This document shows positions 8,019 to 16,455 of a DNA stretch of 46,670 bases, one piece after another. The notes under the pieces are model-generated. The model did no database searches and had not been told where the DNA came from. It saw only the letters and a list, made by a program, of their open reading frames with translations. Within the stretch, counting starts at the first letter, position 1. Every line of letters starts with the position of its first letter. The position numbers were made by a program, and so were the translations under genes. The stretch covers positions 1 through 46,670 of the forward strand of contig JANPIX010000014.1 of the NCBI GenBank assembly GCA_031425195.1. Direction: 5' to 3'. The stretch comes from JANPIX01 sp031425195 (lineage in GTDB: Bacteria; Pseudomonadota; Alphaproteobacteria; Rhodobacterales; Rhodobacteraceae).

Positions 8019-8030
8019 TTATCGTGATTA
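8019..8030 (+). promoter_or_regulatory. TTATCGTGATTA word, copy 2
   Basis: Lies in the divergent promoter region between the lrp-type and rrf2 genes. It shares the 13-mer TTTATCGTGATTA with the copy upstream of the sulfate operon (8650-8661, other strand). Surroundings are AT-rich compared with the window. Candidate site for autoregulation by the Rrf2 protein. Confidence 0.5.
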
Positions 8031-8109
8031 AATTGCTGTTGTGGTTGTCCATGACCGAGGCGTCAATCTCCACATTGATTCCGCGCATTTCATTGCGTAA
8101 CGCTGGCGT

Positions 8110-8562
8110 ATGATCACGCAAAAGATGAAATATGCCCTGAAGGCGCTGCTGGTTCTGGCGGACGAGGCGGCCCGGCCCGTGCCCGAAGCCTTGACCATCG
8201 AGGCGATTGCCAAACGTTCTGGCACGCCAAAGCGGTTTCTGGAGCACATCTTGCTGGAGGTTCGCAACGCAGGGGTGATCGCGTCGATTCGCGGGCGGTC
8301 GGGCGGGTACAGCCTGATCAAAAAGCCGTCGGAAATCTCGTTGTCGGAATTGCTGCGCACAATCGACGGGCCGATTGCGCCGCTGCCCTGCCTGTCGCGC
8401 AGCGCGTATCAGCGATGCGAGGATTGCACCGACGAAGGCACCTGCCGCATCCGCAAGGTTTTTGCCGAGGTGTTCTGGTCTTACCTTGTCATCATCGAAT
8501 CGCTGACACTGGAAGACATGCTCCGGTCGGCGGCTGTCGTGGATCAGGTGATCGGCGCCTGA
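8110..8562 (+). CDS. Rrf2 family transcriptional regulator
   Basis: 150 residues. Winged-helix domain MITQKMKYALKALLVLADEA, then IAKRSGTPKRFLEHILLEVRNAGVI and RGRSGGYSLIKKP, all typical of Rrf2. The cluster/sensor region has Cys at about residues 94, 103, 106 and 112, four rather than the usual three, so an Fe-S cluster or thiol switch is likely. It sits 200 bases upstream of a sulfate-uptake operon, which suggests a sulfur- or cysteine-responsive role comparable to CymR, although CymR itself has no such cysteines. That link is inference from position and shared DNA words. Confidence 0.92.
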   Translation: MITQKMKYALKALLVLADEAARPVPEALTIEAIAKRSGTPKRFLEHILLEVRNAGVIASIRGRSGGYSLIKKPSEISLSELLRTIDGPIAPLPCLSRSAYQRCEDCTDEGTCRIRKVFAEVFWSYLVIIESLTLEDMLRSAAVVDQVIGA

Positions 8563-8607
8563 CGGGCCGAGCATTTAGGCAATCAACGCACTGTTCACAC
8601 GCAAAAA

Positions 8608-8626
8608 CCTGCCGAAATGCGGCAGG
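8608..8626 (+). terminator. hairpin after rrf2
   Basis: CCTGCCG and CGGCAGG form a 7-base stem with loop AAATG, 45 bases after the rrf2 stop. No T-run follows, so it is a weak candidate terminator. Confidence 0.35.
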
Positions 8627-8649
8627 CGGGGCCGGAGAATAGTTTTCTA

Positions 8650-8661
8650 TAATCACGATAA
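8650..8661 (-). promoter_or_regulatory. TTATCGTGATTA word, copy 3 (cys operon)
   Basis: Same 12-base word as at 8019, on the opposite strand, about 100 bases upstream of the first gene of the sulfate-transport operon. A possible promoter follows (TTGCAA near 8684, CGTTAT 17 bases on), so a protein bound here could repress or activate it. Confidence 0.5.
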
Positions 8662-8760
8662 ATTTAAGCGTGAATTTTCCTTTGCAATACTCGACCAGTT
8701 CTGTCGTTATTAAGGGAACGGAGCGGCAGATGCCCTCCGCCTGAATCACGGAGATTGCAG

Positions 8761-9006
8761 ATGACTGCCGCACCCTTCCTTCGTCACCCCTCGTTTACCG
8801 GTTCTGTTGCCGTGCAGCCTACAGCGGGCCGCACCTGCGCGGTTCGCCTGATCGACCGGCGCACTGGTGCTGCACACCGCATCAACGGCACGCCGCTTGT
8901 CATCTATACCCGCCGTCCTGCCGAGGCCGCGGCGGAACTGCTGCAAGGCCGCGACCCCCTGATCTGGGAAGCGCGCGTCGACGCCATCGAAACGGAGACA
9001 CGCTGA
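8761..9006 (+). CDS. small hypothetical protein at the head of the sulfate operon
   Basis: 81 residues, no signal peptide or membrane segment: starts MTAAPFLRHPSFTGSVAV and ends EARVDAIETETR. GGAG lies 8 bases before the ATG. Its stop overlaps an ATG in the sbp frame (TGATG at 9004-9008). The composition (arginine-rich core CAVRLIDRRTGAAHRI) looks like a real small cytosolic protein, but no family is recognised. Position suggests co-expression with sulfate uptake. Confidence 0.65.
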   Translation: MTAAPFLRHPSFTGSVAVQPTAGRTCAVRLIDRRTGAAHRINGTPLVIYTRRPAEAAAELLQGRDPLIWEARVDAIETETR

Positions 9007-9092
9007 TGTTCAGTACATCCCCCGTTCTGGGACTTGTCCCTGTACTTCAACATTTCCCTGCTGCGCTGCCGCTGCATAAGAAGGAGACTGCC

Positions 9093-10211
9093 ATGTTGAC
9101 GACAATCACGGTTGCAGGAAGCATCTCTGCCCAAGGGCAAAAGATTGCGGAGCATAGCGACGGTCGGGTCACCATCGAAACGGGCAGGGAACGGCTGCCC
9201 GGGTGGCCGGTAACACGGGTTCTGAAAGGTGCCCTGTCGGCGATTGCCTTGGCTGTGCTGGCCTTTGGTACAACGCCGGCAAAGGTGCAGGCAGAAACCC
9301 TGCTGAACGTAAGCTATGACCCGACGCGCGAACTGTACCGGGAAGTGAACGAGGCATTTGCCGCGTTCTGGGTGGCGCAAGGGAACGAGGCGCCGACCAT
9401 TGAAACGAGCCATGGTGGTTCCGGTTCACAGGCCCGCGCCGTGATCGACGGGCTGGAGGCGCAGGTTGTAACGCTGGCGCTGGCATCGGATATCGACAAG
9501 ATCGCACAGGCAGGCAAGTTGCCAGCCGACTGGCAGACACGCCTGCCGCACAATTCGTCGCCCTACACATCAACCATTGTGTTTCTGGTGCGCGAAGGAA
9601 ATCCCAAGGGTTTGAAGGACTGGGGCGATCTGACGGGCGAAGGCGTTGAAGTCATCACGCCGAACCCCAAGACGTCGGGCGGTGCGCGCTGGAACTATCT
9701 GGCCGCGTGGGCCTGGGCGGAAAAGAACGGGCAGGATCCGCAGGCCTTCGTCAAGGCGCTGTATGAAAACGTGCCGGTCCTTGACAGCGGTGCGCGTGGA
9801 TCAACCACGACCTTTGCGCAGAACGGCATCGGTGATGTGCTGTTGGCCTGGGAAAACGAGGCTTATCTGGCGCTCAAGGAACTGGGGGATGACGAGTTCG
9901 ATATCGTTGTCCCGTCGATTTCGGTGCTTGCCGAACCGCCGGTCGCGATTGTCGACGGCAACATCAAGACCGACGCCCAGCGTGCTGTGGCCGATGCCTA
10001 TCTGAACTTCCTGTATTCCCCCGAAGGTCAGGCCATCGTCTTCAAGAACTTCTATCGCGGCTGGGACACGACCAAAGCCAATCCCGAAGATGTGGCGCGT
10101 TTCCCGAAACTTGAACTGGTCGACATCGCCCATTTCGGCGGGTGGGCCAAGGTGCAGCCCGAACACTTTGGCGACGGCGGCATCTTTGACCAGATCTACG
10201 TGGCAAAATGA
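9093..10211 (+). CDS. sbp: sulfate ABC transporter substrate-binding protein
   Basis: Periplasmic sulfate (or thiosulfate) receptor. The mature part begins near ETLLNVSYDPTRELYREVNEAF and contains SHGGSGSQARAVIDG, NPKTSGGARWNYLAAWA and FLYSPEGQAI, all typical of Sbp/CysP. Start at 9093 has AAGGAG 6 bases before it; an ATG at 9006 in the same frame overlaps the upstream stop and cannot be excluded. Oddly, about 43 residues (including ITVAGSISAQGQ and DGRVTIETGRERL) precede the hydrophobic signal segment LKGALSAIALAVLAFG, which ends at KVQA. The export signal is therefore preceded by an unusually long soluble stretch. Stop overlaps cysT by ATGA. Confidence 0.93.
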   Translation: MLTTITVAGSISAQGQKIAEHSDGRVTIETGRERLPGWPVTRVLKGALSAIALAVLAFGTTPAKVQAETLLNVSYDPTRELYREVNEAFAAFWVAQGNEAPTIETSHGGSGSQARAVIDGLEAQVVTLALASDIDKIAQAGKLPADWQTRLPHNSSPYTSTIVFLVREGNPKGLKDWGDLTGEGVEVITPNPKTSGGARWNYLAAWAWAEKNGQDPQAFVKALYENVPVLDSGARGSTTTFAQNGIGDVLLAWENEAYLALKELGDDEFDIVVPSISVLAEPPVAIVDGNIKTDAQRAVADAYLNFLYSPEGQAIVFKNFYRGWDTTKANPEDVARFPKLELVDIAHFGGWAKVQPEHFGDGGIFDQIYVAK

Positions 10212-11044
10212 GCCGACCGCTCCTGCAGAAATCCCCCATGCCCGGCCTTGGGCTGAGCATGGGGATCACCCTCGCGATGGTGTCCATCGTCGTGATCCTG
10301 CCGCTGGGCGCCCTTCTCACGAAGGGGGCCCTGTTCGGCGTTGAAAATGTGTGGGCGACGATCAACCGCGAACGCGTGTGGGCAGCACTTTATCTTTCGT
10401 TCCGGCTGTCCTTTGTGGCCGCCCTGTTCAATCTGGTGTTCGGCGTCATTCTTGCCTGGGTCCTTGTACGATACCGGTTTCCCGGGCGGCGGCTTCTGGA
10501 TGCGGCCGTTGATCTGCCGTTTGCCTTGCCGACTGCCGTGGCAGGCATCGCGCTGACCGCGCTTTACGCACCCAAGGGCGTGTTCGGATCGCTGGCGCAA
10601 GATCTGGGCATGAAGATTGCCTATACCCAGTGGGGCATTCTTCTGGCGTTGATCTTTGTCGGACTGCCCTTTGTGACGCGCACCGTGCAGCCGGTGATCG
10701 AGGAAATCGACCGCGAAGTCGAAGAGGCATCGGCCACCTTGGGTGCGTCGCGGCTGACGACAGTAACGCGCGTCATTGCACCTATGCTGATGCCTGCCGC
10801 GCTGACCGGGTTTGCCCTGTCGCTGGCGCGGGCTGTTGGCGAATACGGATCGGTCATCTTTATCGCGGGGAACATTCCCCTGAAAACCGAGATCGCGCCC
10901 CTGTTGATCGTCATCCAATTGGAAGAATTCAACTATGACGCGGCTGCCGCCATCGGCATCGCCATGCTCGTGATCTCGTTTGCCATGCTGCTTGTCATCA
11001 ACCTGATCCAGGTTTGGAGCAGAAGAAGGATTGGTTATGTCTGA
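10208..11044 (+). CDS. cysT: sulfate ABC transporter permease CysT
   Basis: Inner-membrane permease with six predicted helices, 278 residues. The cytoplasmic EAA loop reads EEASATLGASRLTTVTRVIAPML, where the ATPase docks. PFALPTAVAGIALTALYAPKG and RAVGEYGSVIFIAGN are family signatures of CysT/CysU. ATGA overlap with sbp and an 8-base overlap with cysW show one coupled unit. Confidence 0.95.
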   Translation: MSRPLLQKSPMPGLGLSMGITLAMVSIVVILPLGALLTKGALFGVENVWATINRERVWAALYLSFRLSFVAALFNLVFGVILAWVLVRYRFPGRRLLDAAVDLPFALPTAVAGIALTALYAPKGVFGSLAQDLGMKIAYTQWGILLALIFVGLPFVTRTVQPVIEEIDREVEEASATLGASRLTTVTRVIAPMLMPAALTGFALSLARAVGEYGSVIFIAGNIPLKTEIAPLLIVIQLEEFNYDAAAAIGIAMLVISFAMLLVINLIQVWSRRRIGYV

Positions 11045-11906
11045 CGCCACCATCACGCCGCGCAGCTTTCGCGCCGTTACGGACGAAGCCCCTGTCACCC
11101 GCTGGGCGTTGATCGCTGTGGCCATTTTTGGCATCGGCTTTCTGGTCTTTGCGCCATTGATTGCCGTCTTTGCGAACGCCCTTGCGGACGGGGCCGCAGC
11201 CGCCGTTGCAAGCCTTGGAAACCGCGATGCGATGTCGGCCATCAGGCTGACCCTGATCATTGCGGCGATTGCAGTGCCGCTGAACGCCGCTTTTGGCATT
11301 GCCGCCGCCTGGTTCATCACCAAGTTCGATTTTCGCGGCAAGGCGTTTCTGATCACCTTTATCGACCTGCCGTTTTCGGTGTCGCCCGTCGTGGCGGGTC
11401 TGTGCATCGTACTGATGTTCGGCACGAATTCCCTGTTCGGGGGTTGGCTTGTCGCGAGCGGTTATCCCATCGTGTTTGCCTTGCCCGGTATCGTGCTGGC
11501 CACCATGTTCGTGACCTTTCCCTTTGTCGCGCGGGAACTGATCCCCGTGATGGTGGAGCAGGGCCGTGCCGAAGAAGAGGCAGCACTGACGCTTGGGGCC
11601 GGAGGGTTCAGGGTGTTCTGGACCGTCACATTGCCCAATATCCGGTGGGCGCTGCTGTACGGAGTGTTGTTGTGCAATGCCCGCGCGATGGGCGAATTCG
11701 GCGCGGTTGCCGTCGTGTCGGGCAAGATCCGGGGCCAGACGGCAACCATGCCGATCACCATTGAAATGATGTACAACGAATACCTTTCCGTCGCCGCCTT
11801 CAGCCTGGCCGCCGTGCTGACGTTGCTGGCGCTGGTGACGCTCATGCTCAAGACCATGCTGGAAATCCGCCATGCGGATCAGCTTTCGGCGCAGCGACGT
11901 CACTGA
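11037..11906 (+). CDS. cysW: sulfate ABC transporter permease CysW
   Basis: Second permease of the sulfate importer, 289 residues, six helices. EAA loop EEEAALTLGAGGFRVFWTVTLPNI; LPFSVSPVVAGLCIVLMFG and RAMGEFGAVAVVSGKIRGQT are CysW signatures. The ATG at 11037 has GAAGAAGGA upstream; a TTG two codons earlier is less likely. Pairs with CysT to form the heterodimeric channel. Confidence 0.95.
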   Translation: MSDATITPRSFRAVTDEAPVTRWALIAVAIFGIGFLVFAPLIAVFANALADGAAAAVASLGNRDAMSAIRLTLIIAAIAVPLNAAFGIAAAWFITKFDFRGKAFLITFIDLPFSVSPVVAGLCIVLMFGTNSLFGGWLVASGYPIVFALPGIVLATMFVTFPFVARELIPVMVEQGRAEEEAALTLGAGGFRVFWTVTLPNIRWALLYGVLLCNARAMGEFGAVAVVSGKIRGQTATMPITIEMMYNEYLSVAAFSLAAVLTLLALVTLMLKTMLEIRHADQLSAQRRH

Positions 11907-11951
11907 ATGATCTTGCCAGTACCAATCCGGGGCCAAAACAGGAGCCTGACC

Positions 11952-12683
11952 ATGCACATCGAAATCGACGAAATTTCCAAACAGTTCGGCATGACGGCGG
12001 CCTTGCATCCGGTGTCGCTTGCCATTCCTTCGGGGGCGCTCGTCGCACTTTTGGGGCCGTCCGGATCGGGCAAGACGACGCTTTTGCGGATATTGGGCGG
12101 GTTGGAGTTTCCAACATCGGGTCGGGTGTTGTTTGACGGAGCCGATGCCACGGGGATGACCGTGCAGGAACGACGGGCCGGTTTTGTGTTCCAAAGCTAT
12201 GCCCTGTTCCGGCACATGACGGTGTTTGACAACATTGCCTATGGGCTCAAGGCGCGGCCACGCGCGTCGCGGCCCCCAAAGGCCGAAATCGCGCGACGGG
12301 TGACGAAACTTCTGGATCTGATCCAGTTGCCCGACATTGGCGCGCGTTATCCTTCGCAACTGTCGGGTGGGCAACGCCAGCGCGTCGCCTTGGCGCGGGC
12401 GCTGGCGATCGAGCCGCGCATGTTGTTGCTCGACGAACCTTTTGGCGCGCTGGATGCCAAGGTGCGCCGTGAATTGCGACAGGGCTTGCGCGATATTCAC
12501 GATACGACGGGCCTGACCACCGTTTTCGTCACCCACGATCAGGAAGAAGCGATGGAACTGGCCGATCTTGTCGTGGTCATGTCAGGGTCGCAGTCGGGCG
12601 GACGGATCGAACAGATCGGCAAACCGCAAGACATCCGCGCCCGTCCGGCAAGCGAATTCGTGCGGGAATTCATTACAACCTGA
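11952..12683 (+). CDS. cysA: sulfate ABC transporter ATP-binding protein CysA, short form
   Basis: ATPase of the importer. Walker A GPSGSGKTT (about residue 37), Q-loop FVFQSYALF, signature LSGGQRQRVALARAL, Walker B MLLLDEPFGAL, switch His in VFVTHDQEEA. Start at 11952 with AGGAG upstream. It has 243 residues and ends soon after IEQIGKPQDIRARP; the usual CysA is near 340-360 residues because of a C-terminal TOBE regulatory domain, which is missing here. The end overlaps a convergent gene by 11 bases. Confidence 0.93.
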   Translation: MHIEIDEISKQFGMTAALHPVSLAIPSGALVALLGPSGSGKTTLLRILGGLEFPTSGRVLFDGADATGMTVQERRAGFVFQSYALFRHMTVFDNIAYGLKARPRASRPPKAEIARRVTKLLDLIQLPDIGARYPSQLSGGQRQRVALARALAIEPRMLLLDEPFGALDAKVRRELRQGLRDIHDTTGLTTVFVTHDQEEAMELADLVVVMSGSQSGGRIEQIGKPQDIRARPASEFVREFITT

Positions 12684-13254
12684 CGCGAACAGTCAAAATA
12701 GCCTCGGCCACGCCAATCGACGCGATGGTGGACCAGACAGCCACCAGCGCGACCGATACCGCCGCCGACTTCGACATTGGCCAGATCAGACAGGCGAGCG
12801 TCCCTGCAGCGATGGTCAGAAAGGCATTGCTGATCATCCCGAAGTAAAGCGCATCTATCCCGGTCAGCGCGGCAAGCCCCGCAGTGAAATAGGCGTAACT
12901 CGCACAAGCCACCGCGAGCTTGGTGATCCAGCTGGTAAGTTCGGTGCTTCCAGTCCGATCCGACTGTAAAACGCTCCACCGTGCCGCCCCAAGAAGTGGC
13001 AAAAGGACAAGCCAGGCCACGCCCAGCGACCAACCCCGAAGATGAAACCACGACGGATCGGGAGCAACAAAGGAAAAGTTAAGTCCCATCATCTGGGCGG
13101 GAAGATTGAAGATCACCAAAAGGGCAAGAAACCCGAGCACATTTCCTAAAAGCGCCACGAAAAACTCCGCATCAGATATAACGACATAACCTAACAGGAC
13201 CAACGCAGACCAACATAGGCTTGCGATCCGGCCTGTCCAGTGAGCGCCGGTCAA
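12673..13254 (-). CDS. hypothetical multi-pass membrane protein
   Basis: 193 residues with about five to six hydrophobic helices (SLCWSALVLLGYVVI; FFVALLGNVLGFLALLVIF; LGVAWLVLLPLLG; and three in the C-terminal half). No family recognised. The only reasonable start is a TTG at 13254 overlapping the zapE stop (TTGA), so it is probably translated from the zapE message. Its 3' end overlaps cysA, read from the other strand, by 11 bases. Confidence 0.6.
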   Translation of the reverse strand: MTGAHWTGRIASLCWSALVLLGYVVISDAEFFVALLGNVLGFLALLVIFNLPAQMMGLNFSFVAPDPSWFHLRGWSLGVAWLVLLPLLGAARWSVLQSDRTGSTELTSWITKLAVACASYAYFTAGLAALTGIDALYFGMISNAFLTIAAGTLACLIWPMSKSAAVSVALVAVWSTIASIGVAEAILTVRVRL

Positions 13255-14345
13255 CCTGCAACAAGGTTCGCAACAGGCCAGCCGGCCGCCTGCATTTCCC
13301 GCATCCTGCTTGCCGTCCGTTCAAATTCAAAAGATCCCGTGCCTTCCAGATACAACCGCTCGGGAACGTCGGCGGCACTCGCGATCAGCCGGACCCGCGC
13401 CTCGTACAGCGCGTCAATCAGGATGACGAACCGCTTTGCCTCATTATAGTTGGTTGAAGAAAGCTGCGGAATATCTTCGACGATCAACACCCGGACAGCG
13501 CCGGCGATGGCCAGAAAATCAGCCGGGCCAAGCGGTTGGGCACACAGATCCCAGAAAGTTGCCCGCGCCACACCGTTCGCAAAAAGCGGCAGCGTCACCT
13601 TGCGACCGTTGACCGCCAGCGAAAGTGGCAAACCCGTGCTTCCGCCTGTCAGATCGCGCCAGATGGCCTCGATCTGGGTGCGGGCGGTGCGGGCCGGGTA
13701 AAAATAGACCTGCGCGCCCGCCAGCCTGTCTTGTCGGTAATCTGTCGGGCTGGTCAGTTCCTGCACCATCATGCGGTCGCGCAGAAAGGCGATGAAAGGC
13801 AAAAACAATGCGCGGTTCAGTCCGTCTTTGTACAAGTCTTCGGGCGGGCGGTTGGAGGTTGCGACGATCACCACGCCCGTCTCCATCAGCATCTGGAACA
13901 GCCGGCCCACCACCATCGCATCAGTAATGTCGGTGATCTGCATTTCATCAAACGCCAGCAAACGCAGATCCTGCGCCAGCGTCGCGGCGACGGGGGCCAG
14001 CGCATCGTCTGTTCCCGCCTTGCGGGCGGCGAACATGGCGTGATGCACCTCTTGCATGAAGGCGTGAAAATGCACGCGACGCTTGGCCTGAATGTCGACG
14101 CTTGCCGTGAACAAGTCCATCAGCATGGATTTGCCGCGGCCCACCCCGCCCCACAGGTACAGACCGCGCGGCGGCGGTGCCGGGCGGATGAACAGGCCGC
14201 CAAGCCCGGTTTTGCGGGTTGGGTGCGCCTCCAGCCAAAGGCGCAATTCCTCCATCATGGGCAGGATGGCCAGCTGCGCCGCATCGGGGCGCAGCGAGCC
14301 TTCGGCAACCTTGGCGTTGTAAATGTCGATCAGGCTGTGACGCAT
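13251..14345 (-). CDS. zapE: cell division protein ZapE (AFG1-like ATPase)
   Basis: 364-residue P-loop ATPase of the AFG1/ZapE family. Walker A GGVGRGKSMLMD near residue 66, Walker B LLAFDEMQITD, sensor region VVIVATSNRPPEDLYKDGLNR, and C-terminal YLEGTGSFEFERTASRMREMQ. In E. coli ZapE acts with FtsZ under stress; the mitochondrial homologue helps degrade inner-membrane proteins. Length and motifs are complete. The start at 14345 is preceded by a short intergenic gap to the TetR gene. Confidence 0.95.
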   Translation of the reverse strand: MRHSLIDIYNAKVAEGSLRPDAAQLAILPMMEELRLWLEAHPTRKTGLGGLFIRPAPPPRGLYLWGGVGRGKSMLMDLFTASVDIQAKRRVHFHAFMQEVHHAMFAARKAGTDDALAPVAATLAQDLRLLAFDEMQITDITDAMVVGRLFQMLMETGVVIVATSNRPPEDLYKDGLNRALFLPFIAFLRDRMMVQELTSPTDYRQDRLAGAQVYFYPARTARTQIEAIWRDLTGGSTGLPLSLAVNGRKVTLPLFANGVARATFWDLCAQPLGPADFLAIAGAVRVLIVEDIPQLSSTNYNEAKRFVILIDALYEARVRLIASAADVPERLYLEGTGSFEFERTASRMREMQAAGWPVANLVAG

Positions 14346-14383
14346 GTCTGCCTGTTTATCGGCGTCATTCGCGTCTGCAAGTG

Positions 14384-15061
14384 TTATTGCCCGATCAACC
14401 CTTCCGGCCCGAAATGGCCCGGGAAGAAGGCCTGCGCGCTGACGTGAACAGTGGCCAGCGCCTCGGCCAGATCATAGGGCGCGTTCGTCGCTATCCTGTC
14501 CAGAAGAACGCCCTCGACTGTCAGGCGCAGCACACGGGCGGTCCGTGCGGCCGAACCGCCGTAGGCCCCTTCGGCCATCAGGCGGCTGCAGATATCCTCC
14601 ATCGTGCCAATACAGGCTTTGTCATTCGACCCGCATTTGTCATGATAGATGGGCCGGGTCTGCGCTTCGCCCCGCAAACTGCACCGGGCATAAAGCCGTC
14701 CCGGCGACGACACTTGCGGATTGAAGTCTGCCCGCAGCATCGCGTCCAACTGTCCTGCCGGGGTCGGGCTGGCCGCGCTCAGGCTTGCCTGCCAGTTGGT
14801 GCGGTATTCGTCAGCCAGATACAAAAGCGTTTCGGCCAGCAGCTTTTCCTTCGATTGGAAATGAAAGTTGACAAGTCCGTGCGACAGCCCCGCCTGCCGG
14901 GCCACATCGGTGAGCGTGGTGCGGGCAAAGCCCCGCGTCGCCAGCGTTTCAATTGTGGCCTCGATCAACTGCACGCGGCGCGCGGGGCGTGACAGTTTTC
15001 GTGGACTGGCGGGCGGATTATCCCGTTGCTCTTCTTGCGGCCCTGCGCCCGTTCTTGTCAT
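14384..15061 (-). CDS. TetR family regulator, BetI-like
   Basis: 225 residues. HTH: RRVQLIEATIETLATRGFA, then TLTDVARQAGLSHGLVNFHFQSKEKLL. The C-terminal half, with RGEAQTRPIYHDKCGSNDKACIGTMEDIC, resembles the BetI ligand domain, although no betaine genes are nearby. The start at 15061 (MTRTGAGPQEEQ) was chosen because the frame upstream is an artefact of the tRNA-Arg region. The N-terminal 25 residues are polar and disordered-looking. Target unknown. Confidence 0.88.
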   Translation of the reverse strand: MTRTGAGPQEEQRDNPPASPRKLSRPARRVQLIEATIETLATRGFARTTLTDVARQAGLSHGLVNFHFQSKEKLLAETLLYLADEYRTNWQASLSAASPTPAGQLDAMLRADFNPQVSSPGRLYARCSLRGEAQTRPIYHDKCGSNDKACIGTMEDICSRLMAEGAYGGSAARTARVLRLTVEGVLLDRIATNAPYDLAEALATVHVSAQAFFPGHFGPEGLIGQ

Positions 15062-15118
15062 CGTTACCCCGTCAACTGATTTACAGGTTCTACTTTTAGG
15101 TGATTCAACGCGACAAGA

Positions 15119-15149
15119 AAGCCAAAAACACGCGCCGGATGATTGGCTT
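15119..15149 (-). terminator. hairpin downstream of tRNA-Arg
   Basis: On the minus strand AAGCCAA pairs with TTGGCTT across a 17-base loop and is followed by TCTTG. It begins 27 bases after the tRNA-Arg end. The stem is modest and the T-run short. Confidence 0.45.
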
Positions 15150-15175
15150 GGCGGAATTTCGTCGGTGCGTTGGGC

Positions 15176-15251
15176 TGGTGACCCCGGCAAGACTTGAACT
15201 TGCAACCTGTCCCTTAGGAGGGGACCGCTCTATCCGTTGAGCTACGGGGCC
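15176..15251 (-). tRNA. tRNA-Arg (CCT)
   Basis: Complete 76-base cloverleaf with encoded CCA. Acceptor GGCCCCG pairs with CGGGGTC; anticodon stem GTCCC/GGGAC encloses CTCCTAA, giving anticodon CCT for AGG. T-loop GTTCAAGTC is standard. Confidence 0.97.
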
Positions 15252-15364
15252 GTGATGCGTTGATAGCGTTTCATCCCTGTCTTCGCAACGCCACCGCGCG
15301 GGGCTTGGACTTTCCATGGATGCCGCGTTAGAATCGACGGAAGTTGCGGCGAAAGGCCCATATC

Positions 15365-16378
15365 TTGATCAATGCCCGCCGCCGTCAATTGACGCTTCGT
15401 GACGTTTCCGAAGCCTCTGGTGTCAGTGAAATGACGGTCAGTCGCGTGTTGCGCAGCCGGGGCGAGGTGTCGCCTGCCACGCGGGAAAAGGTGCTGTCGG
15501 CGGCGCGTCTGCTGGGTTACGTGCCCAACAAGATCGCCGGGGCACTGGCCAGCCAGCGGGTCAATCTGGTGGCGGTGATCATTCCATCGCTGTCGAACAT
15601 GGTGTTTCCCGAAGTGCTGCGCGGTGTGTCGGACGGGTTGGAAAACACGGGCCTGCAGCCGGTGGTGGGCGTCACCAACTACCGGCCCGACCGGGAAGAG
15701 GCGGTGCTTTATGAAATGCTGTCGTGGCGGCCATCGGGCGTCATCATCGCGGGGCTTGAACACAGCCCGGCGTCGCGCGCGATGCTGGCAAATGCCGATA
15801 TTCCGACAGTGGAAATCATGGATGTTGACGGCCCGGTGATCGACAGCGCCGTGGGCATTTCGCATCGCCGGGCCGGTTTGCAGATGGCACAGGCGATTTC
15901 GGCGGCGGGCTATCGGCAGGTCGGCTTTCTGGGCACGATGATGCCGTACGACCACCGCGCCAGAAAGCGGCTTGAAGGGTTCACTGCAGGGCTGGCAGAT
16001 GCGGGGCTGACGCTTGCGGATCAGGAGTTTTATTCGGAAACCTCGGCCCTGTTGAAAGGCCGGGAAATGACAGAGGCTATCCTGCGGCGCAGTCCCGACC
16101 TTGATTTCCTGTACTATTCCAACGACATGATTGGTGCCGGGGGTTTGCTGTACTGTCTTGAGCATGGCATCGACGTGCCGGGCCGCGTGGGCCTTGCCGG
16201 GTTCAATGGGGTGGAACTCCTCGACGGTCTGCCACGCCAGTTGGCCACGATGGACGCCTGCCGTCTGGAAATCGGCCTGCAAGCGGCGGCGATCATCGCG
16301 GCAAAGGGCGCAAGGCGGGGCGAGGTGGTGGAACTGACGCCGACGATGCAGCCAGGGGATACGATCAGGCGGGGTTAG
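15365..16378 (+). CDS. LacI family transcriptional regulator
   Basis: 337 residues. The HTH LRDVSEASGVSEMTVSRVLR is at the N-terminus, followed by the hinge LGYVPNKIAGALASQ. The periplasmic-binding-like domain (VAVIIPSLSNMVF, then PSGVIIAGLEH and GLAGFNGVELL) resembles the GntR (gluconate) branch. There is no ATG before the HTH. TTG at 15365 has GAAAGG nine bases upstream and gives normal family length; TTG at 15344 is the alternative, with an in-frame stop just before it. No sugar genes adjoin, so its target is unknown. Confidence 0.88.
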   Translation: MINARRRQLTLRDVSEASGVSEMTVSRVLRSRGEVSPATREKVLSAARLLGYVPNKIAGALASQRVNLVAVIIPSLSNMVFPEVLRGVSDGLENTGLQPVVGVTNYRPDREEAVLYEMLSWRPSGVIIAGLEHSPASRAMLANADIPTVEIMDVDGPVIDSAVGISHRRAGLQMAQAISAAGYRQVGFLGTMMPYDHRARKRLEGFTAGLADAGLTLADQEFYSETSALLKGREMTEAILRRSPDLDFLYYSNDMIGAGGLLYCLEHGIDVPGRVGLAGFNGVELLDGLPRQLATMDACRLEIGLQAAAIIAAKGARRGEVVELTPTMQPGDTIRRG

Positions 16379-16455
16379 CATGGGGGTGCCTGCGCACCAG
16401 AAGGTGGTTTTTAGTGTGCGGTGGCGTCAAACTGTAACTGTCCTATGCCACGCAC

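Noticed and set aside
10196..12536. Long minus-strand frames opposite cysT, cysW and cysA
   Set aside because: Shadow frames with Arg/Gln/His-rich content; the plus-strand transporter genes are unmistakable.
14384..15061. Assigning betI to the TetR gene
   Set aside because: The ligand domain only resembles BetI, and no choline or betaine genes are near.
15105..15317. Minus-strand frame containing VAQRIERSPPKGQVASSSLAG over tRNA-Arg
   Set aside because: Also an antisense/sense translation of a tRNA; it overlaps a perfect tRNA-Arg.
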